In this document: in pieces, positions 1 through 18,708 of the stretch
Numbering within the stretch: the stretch's first letter is position 1
Layout: every line of letters begins with the position of its first letter
Source of the DNA: Syngnathus acus
Taxonomy: Eukaryota > Chordata > Actinopteri > Syngnathiformes > Syngnathidae
DNA length: 64,000 nucleotides
Direction: 5' to 3'
Assembly: GCF_901709675.1 (NCBI RefSeq)
Contig: NC_051090.1
Coordinates: forward strand, 10,983,342-11,047,341
The notes under the pieces: generated by a model
Told to the model about the DNA's origin: nothing
Seen by the model: the letters and a program-made list of their open reading frames with translations, nothing else
Database searches by the model: none
Translations under genes and position numbers: made by a program

Positions 1-286
1 AATCCACTGTAAAATGCTCTGTGATGGCTCTCATTTCAGAGCAGGATTAGCAGCGGTTGCTAGCAAATCGGGATTGAGCTGACAAATGCAAACATAACAA
101 ATACAATACTGTTCGACAGATCAGAGAGCACAGTATTGCAGAGGCCTGGACCAAGATTCAAAGCAGGTACCTCCTGAAAACATTGAGCAACATGTGCAAA
201 CCGCATTCAACAAATATTAGGCCATAAAACCCGAGCTCAGAGGCTTAATTCCTCCAAACACTGAGTGTGGAGCAGATGCTGGTCAC
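1..286. other. adcy1 intron 8, left edge
   Basis: Sequence downstream of the last recognised adcy1 exon; the donor GTGACC is at 286-281. I see no further exon here. The next coding exon of the family (starting near RRALRTASEK) must lie beyond base 1. Confidence 0.6.
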
Positions 287-7812
<7,526 letters not shown>

Positions 7813-8120
7813 GACGGGGCCATTCACTAAGCGGGGACGGCTGGCGCACGGACGCTTCAACTTTCTTGCTCGCACTCCCTCCGGTGCGATCTCGCGATTC
7901 GCCCCCCCCTCCCTAGACTTCGCGGCTCCGTGGCAAGTGCGAGGGCTGGGGAGGTGGCACAAGTGTAGGGAGGGAGGGAGGGAGGCAGGGAGGGGGCGTG
8001 CGCGCCCTGTCCACAGGTTGACGAGATTTGGTGTGTTGTCGGAAAAGTCAACATCCCTCCCTCTCTATCTCTCTCGCTCGCTGTCCCCGCCCTCACCCCA
8101 ACCTCCCCTCTCTCGTAGTT
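7813..8120 (-). promoter_or_regulatory. Probable adcy1 5' UTR / promoter-proximal region
   Basis: GC-rich sequence immediately upstream of the adcy1 start codon, with a GGGA-type purine run (about 7967-7995) and a CT-rich stretch (about 8055-8110). Expected to hold the transcription start, but no TATA box or other decisive element is visible. Assigned by position only. Confidence 0.45.
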
Positions 8121-8449
8121 GAATCACATGAGACAAAAAGGCTTACTGGTGATTCTGCATGATACGCAAGCGATCCAATACGAGAATGATTGTCCCAAGT
8201 TTGCAGATGGTGCCAACCACAACATCTGGTAAATTCTCTCTCAGTAGTCTCACTCAGATGCTTCCTTCCATTGCAATGCCGTATGCGGTGCTTGCCTGCC
8301 TGCCTTGTGTATGGCTGAAGATGGCAGGCAGCAAGGAAGTGCCGGTGATTTCCCCTCAGCGTCTGCAGTCACAGCAGATGTAGTTCCCAGCTAAAAATAG
8401 ATGCAGCTGCACCACGCATGGCAAGAATTTGGGCTTTTCTGCCTTTGGA

Positions 8450-8481
<32 letters not shown>

Positions 8482-8515
8482 ACACACACAGACACACACA
8501 CACGCGCACACACAC
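8450..8515. repeat. Imperfect CA microsatellite
   Basis: CA dinucleotides broken by CGCA and GACA units over about 65 bases. Confidence 0.93.
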
Positions 8516-9840
8516 TTCTTATCTTAAGACTGTTTGAAAAGGAATAATAAAGGACCTGGAAGTAAGGTATAAAAGCAGCTTCCTCCCAACGGACAAAAGA
8601 GTGTGATGCGTTAATTATTCAACTTTATATATCTACAATTTGTTCTAGAATTAGTCAAGAATTTGCTATACTCATTGGTCTCCCTCATGGGGGAAATTAT
8701 GAATGCATAGCCTGTTTGACATAGAAAAAGGTCTCCAACATGCAGTCATAAGGGAGCAATTTGGAGTGAGAGAGTTGCGAGCACTGAGAGTGCTGCATGC
8801 GCCATTTGAAGCCTTGCTGAAGGGCACAACAGCAGCAACCCAGCAAGCAAACTGGCATCTTTCCAACAACCAGGTGCCTCTCATGGATAGAAATGTTTGA
8901 AGGGACCATGAGATTAGAAGCTCCATGGTATAACTAGGAGGAATGGCCAAAGATTCATGGAAGAATACATTTTCATTTCAAGTGTGAGCCAAGCGAACTT
9001 TAATTTGTCAAATGAGGGCTCGCATCTGGAAAAACATGTACGTATCTCAAGGCACCGCTGCGCAATGGCCATCCAATAATGTTATCGTTGACAGAAATGA
9101 AGGCTGTTTTCTGCTTTGAATGATTTTCTGCACGACAGGCTTTGAACACGCAAAGCCACATCCGGCCACACGCTGAGCCCCTGCTTCGTTCCGTCTCCCC
9201 AAGTAAGTGACGGCTGCAGATATTTGGACCATCCTCTCTCCAGGATGCCTGACAGTCAGTCCCCTATTGCCATGGCAACAGAGGCAGTAAGACGAGCAGT
9301 TATGAGTGATACGCCGCCAAGGTGTTTCCCGATCTAACACGACAGCTTACGCTCTGTTTTTGCTGCTCCTGCTCGCTCCACTCCAGACTCTTTTTCGGGG
9401 GCTTTGAGCTGCATGGCGTGTGCAGCCGAGGTGTTTGCGTGTGACTTTGAGAGCCACGGTGAGGCGGCTGGCTCGCCATGCTCGCTGACATTTCTCAAAA
9501 TTGAGGATCTGACGTGAAAGTAGGGCCAGCGCAAATGCGGAGGTCACAGCAAGCAATCAACAGCACAAAATCCACATCACGGTGTGGCTCGAGGGGGGTG
9601 AAGGCCAAAACTCAATGACGTGATTCTAAATTTGTCAAACTATCATCAGGTTTGGAAACGTCCAGAAACCAGGTCAGCCGTATGGCAATAAAACACACGA
9701 GTGCCGTCATGAGAGAAAAGTGACGAGCATTCAAAGCTCCCATGACTGACGGGGGCCATGGCAACCATTCCTTTCAATTTGGGCCACAGAAGTGGTGGGG
9801 TCCGTCTTTTGCTGGGCCCCAAATTCCTGCCAGTATGCCC

Positions 9841-9888
9841 GTGCGTGCGTGCGCGCGCGCGTGCATGCGTGCGTGCGTGTGTGTGTGT
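9841..9888. repeat. GCGT/GC/GT compound microsatellite
   Basis: Alternating GTGC, GC and GT units, of the same kind as the tracts at 545 and 6297. Confidence 0.93.
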
Positions 9889-10524
9889 ATGGCTTTGCCT
9901 CAATTTGCAGCGCATGGGAGTGTTATTGAGAGCTATTTTTAATTCTCATCTCCCTCAGCAAGAGATGTCAAAGGGAAGCTGAAAAACACTTCCACTGCAA
10001 TCTCAAACCAGCCCATTGCGCACACACAAACATACAGTTTGAGAACTCACCAGCTGCATCTTCAAAAGAAAGCCCGCCAGATTGCCCATGGATTTTTTTT
10101 CTTTTCATTATGCTTTTTAATTTCTCTCTTGAGTGCTGATGAGGACAATTTTATGTGGAGTTCAGCAGCCATCTTTCTGATTGTTACCCTGAGTGGCTGC
10201 AATTCTACTAGACTTCCAAATTTGCTTTTCAAGCAGCAAGAAAAAGTATCGCTTCTCACATTTAGTGGAAATGAAAATGAGTTTTTTAATTCTCCGGGCA
10301 CCTCCTAGACACACTGCAGAACTCAACATGCGGCAAATGGCAACGATATCAATTCCCTGCGGAGGTGACAATCCATTGATTTTCAGCAGCACTTTTTGAA
10401 GTCACAGCAGACTTGAAAGCAGGATTACGCTCATCCTGATGGAATACCGACAAGGATTTCTCTTAGGCAATCGGTTTTTACACAAACGCCTATTGTCAGT
10501 CAATTGCCGTCTCGATTACGTCAT

Positions 10525-11132
10525 TGTCAGGATCGGAATGGAGCAGGGCGACCAAATGCAGCTTGGACCAGGGTTTATTAAGGGAAAAGGTAATTGGAAG
10601 GGAGGATGAGGGGAACAAACCAACAGAACCGGCAAACTAACATAATTTAACGGACCGACCGACAGACTGGCTAACCAAAACAGAACTGACAAAGACAGGA
10701 ACCAAGAAACAAGAACAATCCGACAGGGGAGTGAGGGGCAGACAGGACTTAAATACAAACCGGATTCGGTTGTGTCCCCAGTTTGCTATGTGTTGTAGGT
10801 TGTCATCGTCTCTGTGTGTCTGTGTGCTCGCCCCTCCCTTCCTGTGTGCCCATGATTAGTGTGATCATACTCACCTGCCTCTTGTTACCTGTCTTGTATT
10901 TAAGTTCTGTTTGTGTGTCACTCCCGGTCGGAGCATTGTTGACGATGCATGTGTCACTGTCATGAGGTTTGTTTGGTTCCTGTCTTTTGTTTCACGTCTT
11001 TGTCGGTCAGTCCTGTTGGTTTTGTTGTCAAGTCACGTCAGTTTGCCGAGTCTGTCGTTTTGAGTTTGCTACAATAAACCCTGGTCCAAGCTGCATTTGG
11101 TCGCCCTGCTCCATTCCTCTCCGTTCGTGACA
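10525..11132. mobile_element. LTR-like repeat present as inverted copies
   Basis: The two ends are near-perfect reverse complements over about 50 bases: 10525-10579 (TGTCAGGATCGG...GGGTTTATT) and 11073-11132 (AATAAACCCTGG...TTCGTGACA). An inner inverted pair also exists (10742-10758 against 10894-10910, around ACTTAAATACAA). Read on the plus strand, the right part has TATTTAAG (about 10897), AATAAA (11073) and a terminal ACA, the order of signals in an LTR. I read it as an LTR-type repeat with a partial inverted copy to its left. A non-autonomous DNA transposon is the alternative. No coding region is present. Confidence 0.5.
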
Positions 11133-12848
11133 GGTTGAAGTTGGGAAATTGTGTAAAATGTAAATAAAAACAAACTACAATGATTTGAAAATCCTTTTCA
11201 ACCTATATTCAATTGAATACATAACAAAGACAACATATTTAAACTCATAAACTTTGTTTAATTTTTCAAATAATAATTAACCTAGAATTTCATGGCTGCA
11301 ACACGTGCAGTAGAAGTTGGGAAAGGGCATGTTTACCACTTCGTTACATCACCTTTCCTTTTAATAACACTCAAACGTTTTGGAAGAGAGGAGACTTATT
11401 CTCTTAGCTTCTCATGTGGAATTCTTTGCCAGTCTTGCTTGATGAACCGCTTCAGTTCAACAGTTTGGGGTCTTCCCATGAAAAAAAATGACATGGTGTG
11501 TCAAGCAAAGTACAAAGGAAATTCACATTTTCAAAACTTAGTTCTGTTCAAATAGTGGGACTTTTTGCCAAGTATATTTTTAGTTCAACTTGACAGAACA
11601 GAGATTGCTTCAAATGTCAACTTTGTTTACATGTCCTCCCAGCCATCCCAGGACGGCGACAGTCGATTACTTGCAGGGAGACAGGTCTGGACTGCAAGTG
11701 GGCCAGGGAAGAAGCTGGACTCTTTTACTTCGAAGCCACGCTGTTGTAACACGTGCAGAATGTGGCTTGGCATTATCTTGCTGAAATAAGCAGCGGCGTC
11801 CATGAAAAAGACGTTGCTTGGATGGCAGCATATGTTGCTCCAAAATCTATATGTACTTTTCAGCGTTTATGTTGCCTTCACAGAAATGTGAGTCACCCAT
11901 GCAATGGGAACTAATGCACCCCCATACCATCACAGATGCTGGCTTTTGAACTTTGCGTTGCGTTGATAACAGTCCAGATGGTCCGCTTCCTCTTTGGTCC
12001 GGAGGACACGACGTCCAGTGTTTCCGAAAACAATTTGAAAAGTGGACTCATCAGACCACAAAACACTTTTCCAATGTGCATCAGTCCATTTTACATGAGT
12101 TCGGGCCCAGAGAACCCGGCGGCGTTTCTGGATGTTGTTCATAAACGGCTTTTGCTTTGCATGGTAGAGTTTTAACCCGCACTTACTGATGTAGTGACGA
12201 ACTGTATTTACTGACAGTGGTTTTCCTGAGAGCATTTGGTGATATCCTTTACACACTGATGTCGGTTTTTAAGGCAGTGCCGTCTGAGGGATCGAAGGTC
12301 ACGGTCATTCAGTCTTGGTTTCCGGCCGTGGCGCTTACGTGCAGTGATTTCACCAGATTCTCTGAACCTTTTGATGATATTATGGACTGTCGATGTTGAA
12401 ATCCCTAAATTCCTTGCAATTTTGCTTTGAGAAATGTTCTTAAATTGTTCAACTACTTTCTCACGCAGTTGTGGACAAAGTGGTGAACCTCGCGTCATCC
12501 TTGCTTGTGAATGACTGAGCATGTTTGGGGAGGCTCCTTTTATACCCAATCATGGTACCCACCTGTTCACAATTAGCCTGATCACGTGGGATGTTCCAAA
12601 TAGGTGTTTGATGAGCTTTTCTCAGCTTTCTCAGTATTTTTTGCCAACTTTCCCAACTTCTACTGGACGTGTTGTAGCCATGAAATTCTAAGTTGATTAT
12701 TATTTGGCAAAAAACAATTAGGTTTATCAGTTTGAACATTAAACATGTTGTCTTTGTAGTGTATTCAATTGAATATGGGTTGAGAAGGATTTTCAAATCG
12801 TTGTATTTTGTTTTTATTTACATTTTACACAATTTCCCAACTTCAACC
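11133..12848. mobile_element. Tc1-like transposon with long IR/DR terminal repeats
   Basis: The ends are inverted repeats of about 200 bases starting GGTTGAAGTTGGG at 11133 and ending CCCAACTTCAACC at 12848. Within each repeat the motif AGTAGAAGTTGGGAAA recurs near the inner edge (about 11309-11326 and its complement about 12643-12663). Each terminus therefore has an outer and an inner direct repeat, the IR/DR layout of fish Tc1-type elements. Between them lies a decayed transposase on the minus strand. The expected flanking TA target duplication is not evident at either end. Confidence 0.85.
11330..12549 (-). pseudogene. Broken Tc1-like transposase
   Basis: Minus-strand remnant of a Tc1/mariner-superfamily DDE transposase. 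The N-terminal part (12549-12208) shows a helix-turn-helix region (KIARNLGISTSTVHNIIKRF), followed by a basic GRKPRLNDRD segment. After a frame change near 12230 the catalytic part continues with WSDES (first Asp) and the RVLRTKEE block, then VMVWGCIS near 11940. Further on comes QQDNAKPH (second Asp) near 11790. A stop codon falls within the Y-I-*-I-LEQHM block (around 11853), and the region after it decays further. At least one frameshift and one stop make it non-functional. Confidence 0.88.
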
Positions 12849-12960
12849 GAATCCGGTTTGTACAAGACAGCTAACGAGAGGCAGGTGAGGGTGATCACAC
12901 TAATCATGGGCACACAGAAGGGGAGGGGCGAGCACACAGACAGAAATTATGACAAAATGT
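12849..12960. mobile_element. Inverted partial copy of the 10750-10900 repeat
   Basis: The sequence after the Tc1-like element (GAATCCGGTTTGTACAAGAC...) is the reverse complement of about 10750-10890, with scattered mismatches. Examples are the GGCAGGTGAGGGTGATCACA and CATGGGCACACAGAAGGGGA stretches. The Tc1-like element is thus bracketed by opposite-facing pieces of one repeat family. Confidence 0.75.
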
Positions 12961-14484
12961 ACACACAATGTGTGATGATCGGGGACGAGTCGTGTCAGTC
13001 ATGGCTTGGTCTCCCATGGCTGCTTCTGGAATGGGCTCACTTTGTCGATGAATCCTGAAGTCTACAAAACCGTTTTGTCAACGGAAAAATGTATCCAAAC
13101 TAACCATAAGTTCATCATGCAACGAGACGATGATCCAAAACAAAACACACCACCGACCCAACAAAGGACTTCATCAAAGGGGAAAGTGGAATTTCTCAGA
13201 CTGGCCAAGTCTAAGACAAAGTCCAACCAACGGCTGAAGGGAGAAATCCCCAGAAAGCAACAAGAAGTGAAAGAGACAGCAGTAAAATCAAACGGGCACA
13301 TCAAATATCGAGCAGTCGCTCGGTAAAACCCTGGACACAAAGTGTGACGAAAGCTGGGGACATCATCACAAATACTCATTATCACCAAGAGCGGCGCGTG
13401 TGCTCTCTGACAGATGACGGCTCCTCAAAGCAAATATTGAAGCGGCGGCACCCGCTGTTTGCAGATCAGAGCTCTCATCTGGCAGAGAAGGAGCTCGAGA
13501 GATGACTGCCGCGCAAAACCACACAGCCGCTCTAACAATGACAACTAACCTTGTAATGATTGTTGGCGAGACACAAAATGGGCGTACCATCATTGGAAAA
13601 TGAACGATGCAAGCATCGCGTTTGGTTGTTTTCAATTGGAACTGGGCCTCGAGCCCGCTGGGATCAGCTCCGGCATGTCCGCGACCCAAATAAGGTTAAG
13701 CGGTATGGAAAATAGAGGAGGAAGACTTTGCTTGCCCAAACTGGATTGTACACAGAAACAGATGTGAACGCTGATCTACTAAGCGGGCCTGCCTGGGAGT
13801 GTGTTGGGCATTCTGCCAACACATCGGTGAAGGGAAGAGGTTGAAAAAGGAGATCACGCTGCGGAAGAAAAGCGTGGAAATGATGAACTGCAGTTTTGCA
13901 TTGTTAGCTTCTTGTAAACATGCACTTCCATCATGTCAGGTCCCGACAACACTGGCCAGTGCTTCAACTGACACAAGCCAAATGTGGCCCTCCAAAGGGC
14001 TAGCAAAGTAGCACTTCTCCTGAAACACACACACACACGCACGTGCACGCACGCACAATAACCGACTGGTAGCGCAGCTGTTGCCCTCACGTCTGATTAT
14101 GCTATTGACACTTGGCAGGAAGCACAAGTGGAAACGTGCCTGCAGGTCTGAATGTGAAATCCACAGAGGAGGCGGCTACTCCATTACATCCGATGATGTA
14201 ACTCGTTTACAACGCGGCCGTTTTTCTGCGTGAATCCACACAGTCAGTCCCTTTTTGCGCAAGCCGCTATCATGCCTCAGTTGCGTCCACGTGCTGATGA
14301 TGAGCAAAAGGTTAGCTGCTCCCTTATCATACGACCAAATGGTATCAAAACACAAACTTTCACAAAGTCGACACAAGTCGCTGCTTGCTAGCAGCTAACC
14401 ACATGTAAGCCTGACGGGCAGAGAGCTTAAAATGTCAACAGTTGGCCGTCTTTACTTTTGGCAGAGGGAGGAGCAATGTTGTCT

Positions 14485-14524
14485 ATCCATCCATCCATCC
14501 ATCCATCCATCCATCCATCCATCC
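14485..14524. repeat. ATCC tetranucleotide microsatellite
   Basis: Ten tandem ATCC units. It abuts a possible minus-strand retroelement fragment, for which it would be the 3' GGAT tail. Confidence 0.95.
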
Positions 14525-14700
14525 GTTTTGTAGGACTGAACCAAGGTCGGTAGCTTTAGCAAGGAAGCCCAGCCTCCCCTTTCCCGAGCTACTTCATCCA
14601 GGTCCTCTGGGGCTGGCCGAAGAATGCCGTCTCCGGGGCTTCCTTGTGGTGTCACCTGCCCGGTCCACCTGAAATTCTCTTTTTGAGCGGGGTGTGGGGT
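14525..14700 (-). mobile_element. Possible LINE fragment ending in a GGAT tail
   Basis: The sequence (AGGAAGCCCAGCCTCCCCTTTCCC..., then CTACTTCATCCAGGTCCTCTGGGG) resembles a segment I recall from fish LINE repeats that end in GATG units. It lies directly against the ATCC run, in the orientation expected for a minus-strand copy. Assignment rests on memory of the repeat, not on a search. Confidence 0.4.
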
Positions 14701-16782
14701 GATGACACACTAAGTTTTTTACATTCTTTTGATCTGTAATTTCATCTCTCTCTGGGAGAGACAGCAGACTGTTGTGGGGTTCATTACGTAGACTACTTAT
14801 GTAGCGCACACAGAGTAATCGAAAAGATCCACAACAATCGAGCCAACACATCGCAAGGAAAAAGTCATTTGAGTGTGGTGACTCATCTTTGACTGCAATT
14901 TTTAACACACAATTTCTAACAATGCAGCAAATGTGTTTAATGCATCTCAAATAGCAAGTCTACTTTTCCCTTGGTCTTTGCCAACTGTAATATTTTGTGC
15001 ACAGACCAAAAAAAAAAAAAAAGAGCCTGAAGACATTTGACAGCGCCTGTCACTTCACAAGCCATCCGGCGAGTTAACGTTCAGAAACATGTTTGAAGCA
15101 TGCAGCTGACCAACAGAGATTTCTTGCTTGGAATTTTTCAACTAACACTCCAAGAGAAACAAGCGGTGAGGGCATTGAATCTAAAAAGGGGGCTCCAAAT
15201 GTAAACAGTAGCACGCAGAGAAGCTTAGCGGGGCTAAAAATAGAGCCATGGAGAATGAGAGGGAGCAGGCAAGAGAGATGTCGAAAGAGAAAGCTTTGCT
15301 TACGGTCAGGGATTAGTGCTTCCCTGGAGGATTTTCACTCCAAAAACCTAATCTGGGGTGATTGGGAAGAGCACCAGCTTCAGTCATCTTAATTCTGTTA
15401 AACCCTGCCCGGCCCAGCATGCATGGGCGTGCATGTGCGTGGGTGTGTGTGTCTTTAGGCCCCCATTAAGCGTAGAGATTCCGCTTTGGCTGCTCATAAT
15501 TGAAAGATACTTATTCAAATGTATACACACAGTCACATACACACACAAGGACACACAACACCACGTGCCTAATTACCAGCTACGGGGAATATTAAAAGTC
15601 TACACACCCCTGTTCAAATGCCAGGGTTTTGTGATACGAAGAAGAATGATAAATGAATTAAAATGCCTTTTCCACCATTAGTGTAACTTATTAGCCATAC
15701 AGGGGAAGGAAAGGTGTTGACATCTCGCCACGGCTCGCCCCTTTCAGTGGGCAGGCTAATGTTGACTGGGAAATGCATTTGATAAAAGAGTGAATGTGAA
15801 AGATCCTCTTTGTGTCATGTACAAAATGTGACGTGTGTATTTGATGAATGATGGCGAAGGCACACGGTCAGTGGCGCCCACCGGAGCAGGATGGGAGTCA
15901 CAAGCATTTTCTGGCACGTGCTCGCAACTTACATAGCATCTGGGCCGGCTGCGCTTTTCCGCTCTGCCTTTGACAGCCCGAGCAATCTGGCCAATACAAC
16001 TGAGATTGGCATGAAATTGTGGCTGAGCAGGCGAGAAATTGGCGCTGTTATTTTTGGAGCGGAGTCACGAGGGAGCGTCTGACCATCATCCGCTCTCTAA
16101 TGAGCAAGTGATGACAGCGAGGCGAGTGAGGCGCCTCAAATAATACAGACGGCATTGAAAGTGAAGCCCTGATGCGAGAGGTAGAGCCCAGAAAGAGCAA
16201 AGATAAGAACTCAGGGGAGAAATCATAGCTGCCTGATGCTAATAAACTGTAAACAGAATGATGATGAAAGTTGGGGGGGGCAGATTGGCAAATGTCACGC
16301 ACCATCTTATCTTCCACAAAAGCAGATCAAATCAAATAATACTGCGACATAACGAGAGAGTGCCACACACAAAAGGAGGAAAATGTCTGAATGACAAGAA
16401 AATGTTTTTTTAATGAGTACCTTGACTGACATTTTCATCATGTAACAATTCATGTAATGTGGCACTGACAGTTTTCTTTGGCGTCTAAGCTGTACCACAG
16501 TAGAAAACTTGCCCTTGAGTTTAGTGGAGCGTTTGGCATAGCAGCGGGTTAACACTGCCCCCTGCTGCCACACACCGAATACACAAGACTGGCGCGAGTT
16601 GTTTTTCCGATGACCTAATATTTTGCACTTCTCATGCGACTAAATGAAGGAACTTGCATTTGACAGTTTTCAAGTCTGCTGCACGCTGGCTTCAAATTTT
16701 TACTACTTAGGAACAAATAATGACTTACGCCCGACGCCGTTTTTTTCTAATCATCATCCAACAATCAAGCAGTTGATAGTTT

Positions 16783-18708
16783 TCATTGATTTTCAGATGG
16801 GTGGGCACTCAAAGCAGGGGGTAAGGTCGTCCCACAAGGCCCATGAAAATGAAACCTAAAAAGTGAAACGATACAATGTTGTCAATGGCTGCGTAAAGCA
16901 GTAAAAAGAAGAATGTAACCTACTTGAAACGCATGGTGGCCGGTGTGTCTTCCATGTTGAACTCGGCCACGGGCACGCCTCTTGCGGCCACCTGAGGAGC
17001 AAACATGGCTGCCGGATATACCACAGAAGAAGTGCCAACCTGTGTGTGTGGGGGGAGCATTGTGTCCCACAGAATGTAATCGTTGCCAAAATAGTTCCAA
17101 ATTGGACAGCAAGAACACAACACTTGATGACACTCACCACCAAGCAGAGGTCACAGATATCCAGCACTTTCTCCGCTCGACTTAAGGTATCCGAATCGAG
17201 AGCCTCTCCAAACCAAACGACGGCTGGCCTCAGAAGGCCGGAACAGCCGGCTTGTTCACACCTGGAACACACGCACATGCATGTACGCATTCACGCAGAC
17301 AGCAGATGACCATGCAAGCTTCTTACCTGGGGAGGTCCTGGACGGGGATCTGAGCATCATGTGTTCCTGGCTCCGGAGCTCTGAGGAAGCAATTTGATAC
17401 GAGGTATGAAGCACCTCAACGTGGCCAAACCAAAGGTGCCATGCACATCACTTACCCTTTGCCCTCCAGAGCGGCACAAACGGGGCTCTTGTAATTGGCC
17501 ACTTCATGGCCGCAACTCATGCAACGCGTTTTAAACAGACTTCCTGGAGAGGGAAAGAGACTGAGCAAAACAGGATGTTGTTTTATTACAGGTTTATTAC
17601 AGGTACAACCCTCACAGGAGCGGAACCCTACGAGTGAAATTCCACTACTAGTCTGACGGGAAAGCATTATTTGACTTCAGATCAATCTCTGGAATGGGGC
17701 AAACATTTAGATTCTTTAGCTTGTCTTTCCTCAACTATACAAACTGACAGACTATTTCCATATTTAGTCTTGGAAGCCAAAAATCCAAATCAATTGCCAA
17801 GCTACAGACAGTCATTACCGTGAATTTCCAGGATGTTTTTGGATCCAGCACGGCGGTGAAGTTCATCAATGTTTTGAGTGATGACAGTGACTCGGCGACC
17901 CTGCCCGGCCAGACGCTCCTCGCACTGCGCAATGGCCAGGTGAGCAGGATTCGGGCTTTTGCTAAGCATGACTTCGCGACGGTAGTGGTAAAACTCCCAA
18001 ACACGGGAGGGGTTTCTGGAGAAGGCCTCGGGAGTGGCGAGATCCTGAAGGGGCACACACGGTAGCAACGTTCAAACACAACACGGCCTCTCGATCAAAG
18101 TCGATGATGGATAGATCCATTGCGAGCGCTTAACCCCATCGCAATCTCAATCCTAACCGTTGGAGTGTACAATGATTTTAGTTTTTTTTTTTTATTGTTT
18201 CTTTGCTTTGCGTAAGTCTTTTCCACTATGTGTAGCACGAGAAAAACCCCAAACACATATAAGGCAAGAAAAAAAAGCGTCCCCATTTCAGATATTTAAG
18301 TCACCTTGGTGACAATTTTTAACATGTCAAATGCTGACGTGCAACAGAATGCCAGTTAGTATTTGAAGAAAAGGTGCAGATGCATACCTGAGCTTGCCAC
18401 TTTCTCCAGTAGCCCCCGGCCCCTCTGAAGGTGGGGACTCCACTCTCTGCACTCACACCTGCTCCGGTGAGGATGGCTATATTGGAGGCCTTGGAAAAGA
18501 GCTCCCTAAATGCGGCCAGGTCTGTGCAAGAAAATGCATTCCCAACATTGACAATGATGACAGTCTGTTCTCGATAGGAAAACAAAAAGAGTCTGTGACC
18601 GGTGCTCTTACCCGAACTGGGTCTGGTCATGCTTGGGCTGTCCCAACATTTCCTCAGTGGAGCAAAAAGTTTGATAGGGCTTCTGGAGGTCAGCTGCCGT
18701 ACAATCAT
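16783..18708 (-). CDS. sirt5: NAD-dependent deacylase sirtuin-5, mitochondrial
   Basis: Class III sirtuin that removes succinyl, malonyl and glutaryl groups from lysines, chiefly in mitochondria, using NAD+. Eight coding exons: 18708-18612, 18521-18388, 18044-17819, 17543-17456, 17380-17327, 17261-17138, 17039-16924, 16855-16783. They join in frame to 303 residues plus TGA (human 310). The first ~22 residues ([15 protein letters not shown]...) are basic and free of acidic residues, fitting a mitochondrial presequence. NAD-binding [15 protein letters not shown] is at 52-66 and TQNIDELH is present. Y96 and R99 in FYHYRR are the SIRT5-specific acyl-carboxylate binders, and H152 (EIHG) is the catalytic base. 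C160, C163, C201 and C206 are the zinc ligands. The gene is head to head with phactr1. The intron after 16924 would give an immediate stop if retained. No poly(A) signal was found close downstream. Confidence 0.96.

Larger units (their letters stand above)
8121..10524. other. Intergenic spacer, no gene recognised
   Basis: Unique-looking AT-neutral sequence. I find no exon with similarity to a known protein on either strand. It holds a CA-rich microsatellite (8450-8515) and a GCGT/GT tract (9841-9888). Whether it contains adcy1 enhancers cannot be judged from one sequence. Confidence 0.6.
12961..16782. other. Intergenic spacer between the Tc1-like element and sirt5
   Basis: No protein-coding exon recognised on either strand. 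Contains a short CA/CACG run (about 14027-14056), an ATCC microsatellite (14485-14524) next to a possible LINE fragment, a poly-A run (about 15007-15021) and a GTGCGT-type patch (about 15420-15455). The left part may include adcy1 upstream regulatory DNA and the right end sirt5 3' UTR; neither can be delimited. Confidence 0.55.

Noticed and set aside
7813-7962. N-terminal extension of adcy1 to an ATG at 7962
   Set aside because: The added 50 residues have no family counterpart. The ATG at 7812 or 7803 gives a length and sequence in line with the family.
14485-14524. Regularly spaced ATCC units considered as a CRISPR-like array
   Set aside because: The unit is four bases with no spacers, in a vertebrate genome; it is a microsatellite.
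16856-17290. A 144-residue minus-strand frame joining sirt5 exons
   Set aside because: It reads through introns; splice signals and frame show separate exons 17261-17138 and 17039-16924.
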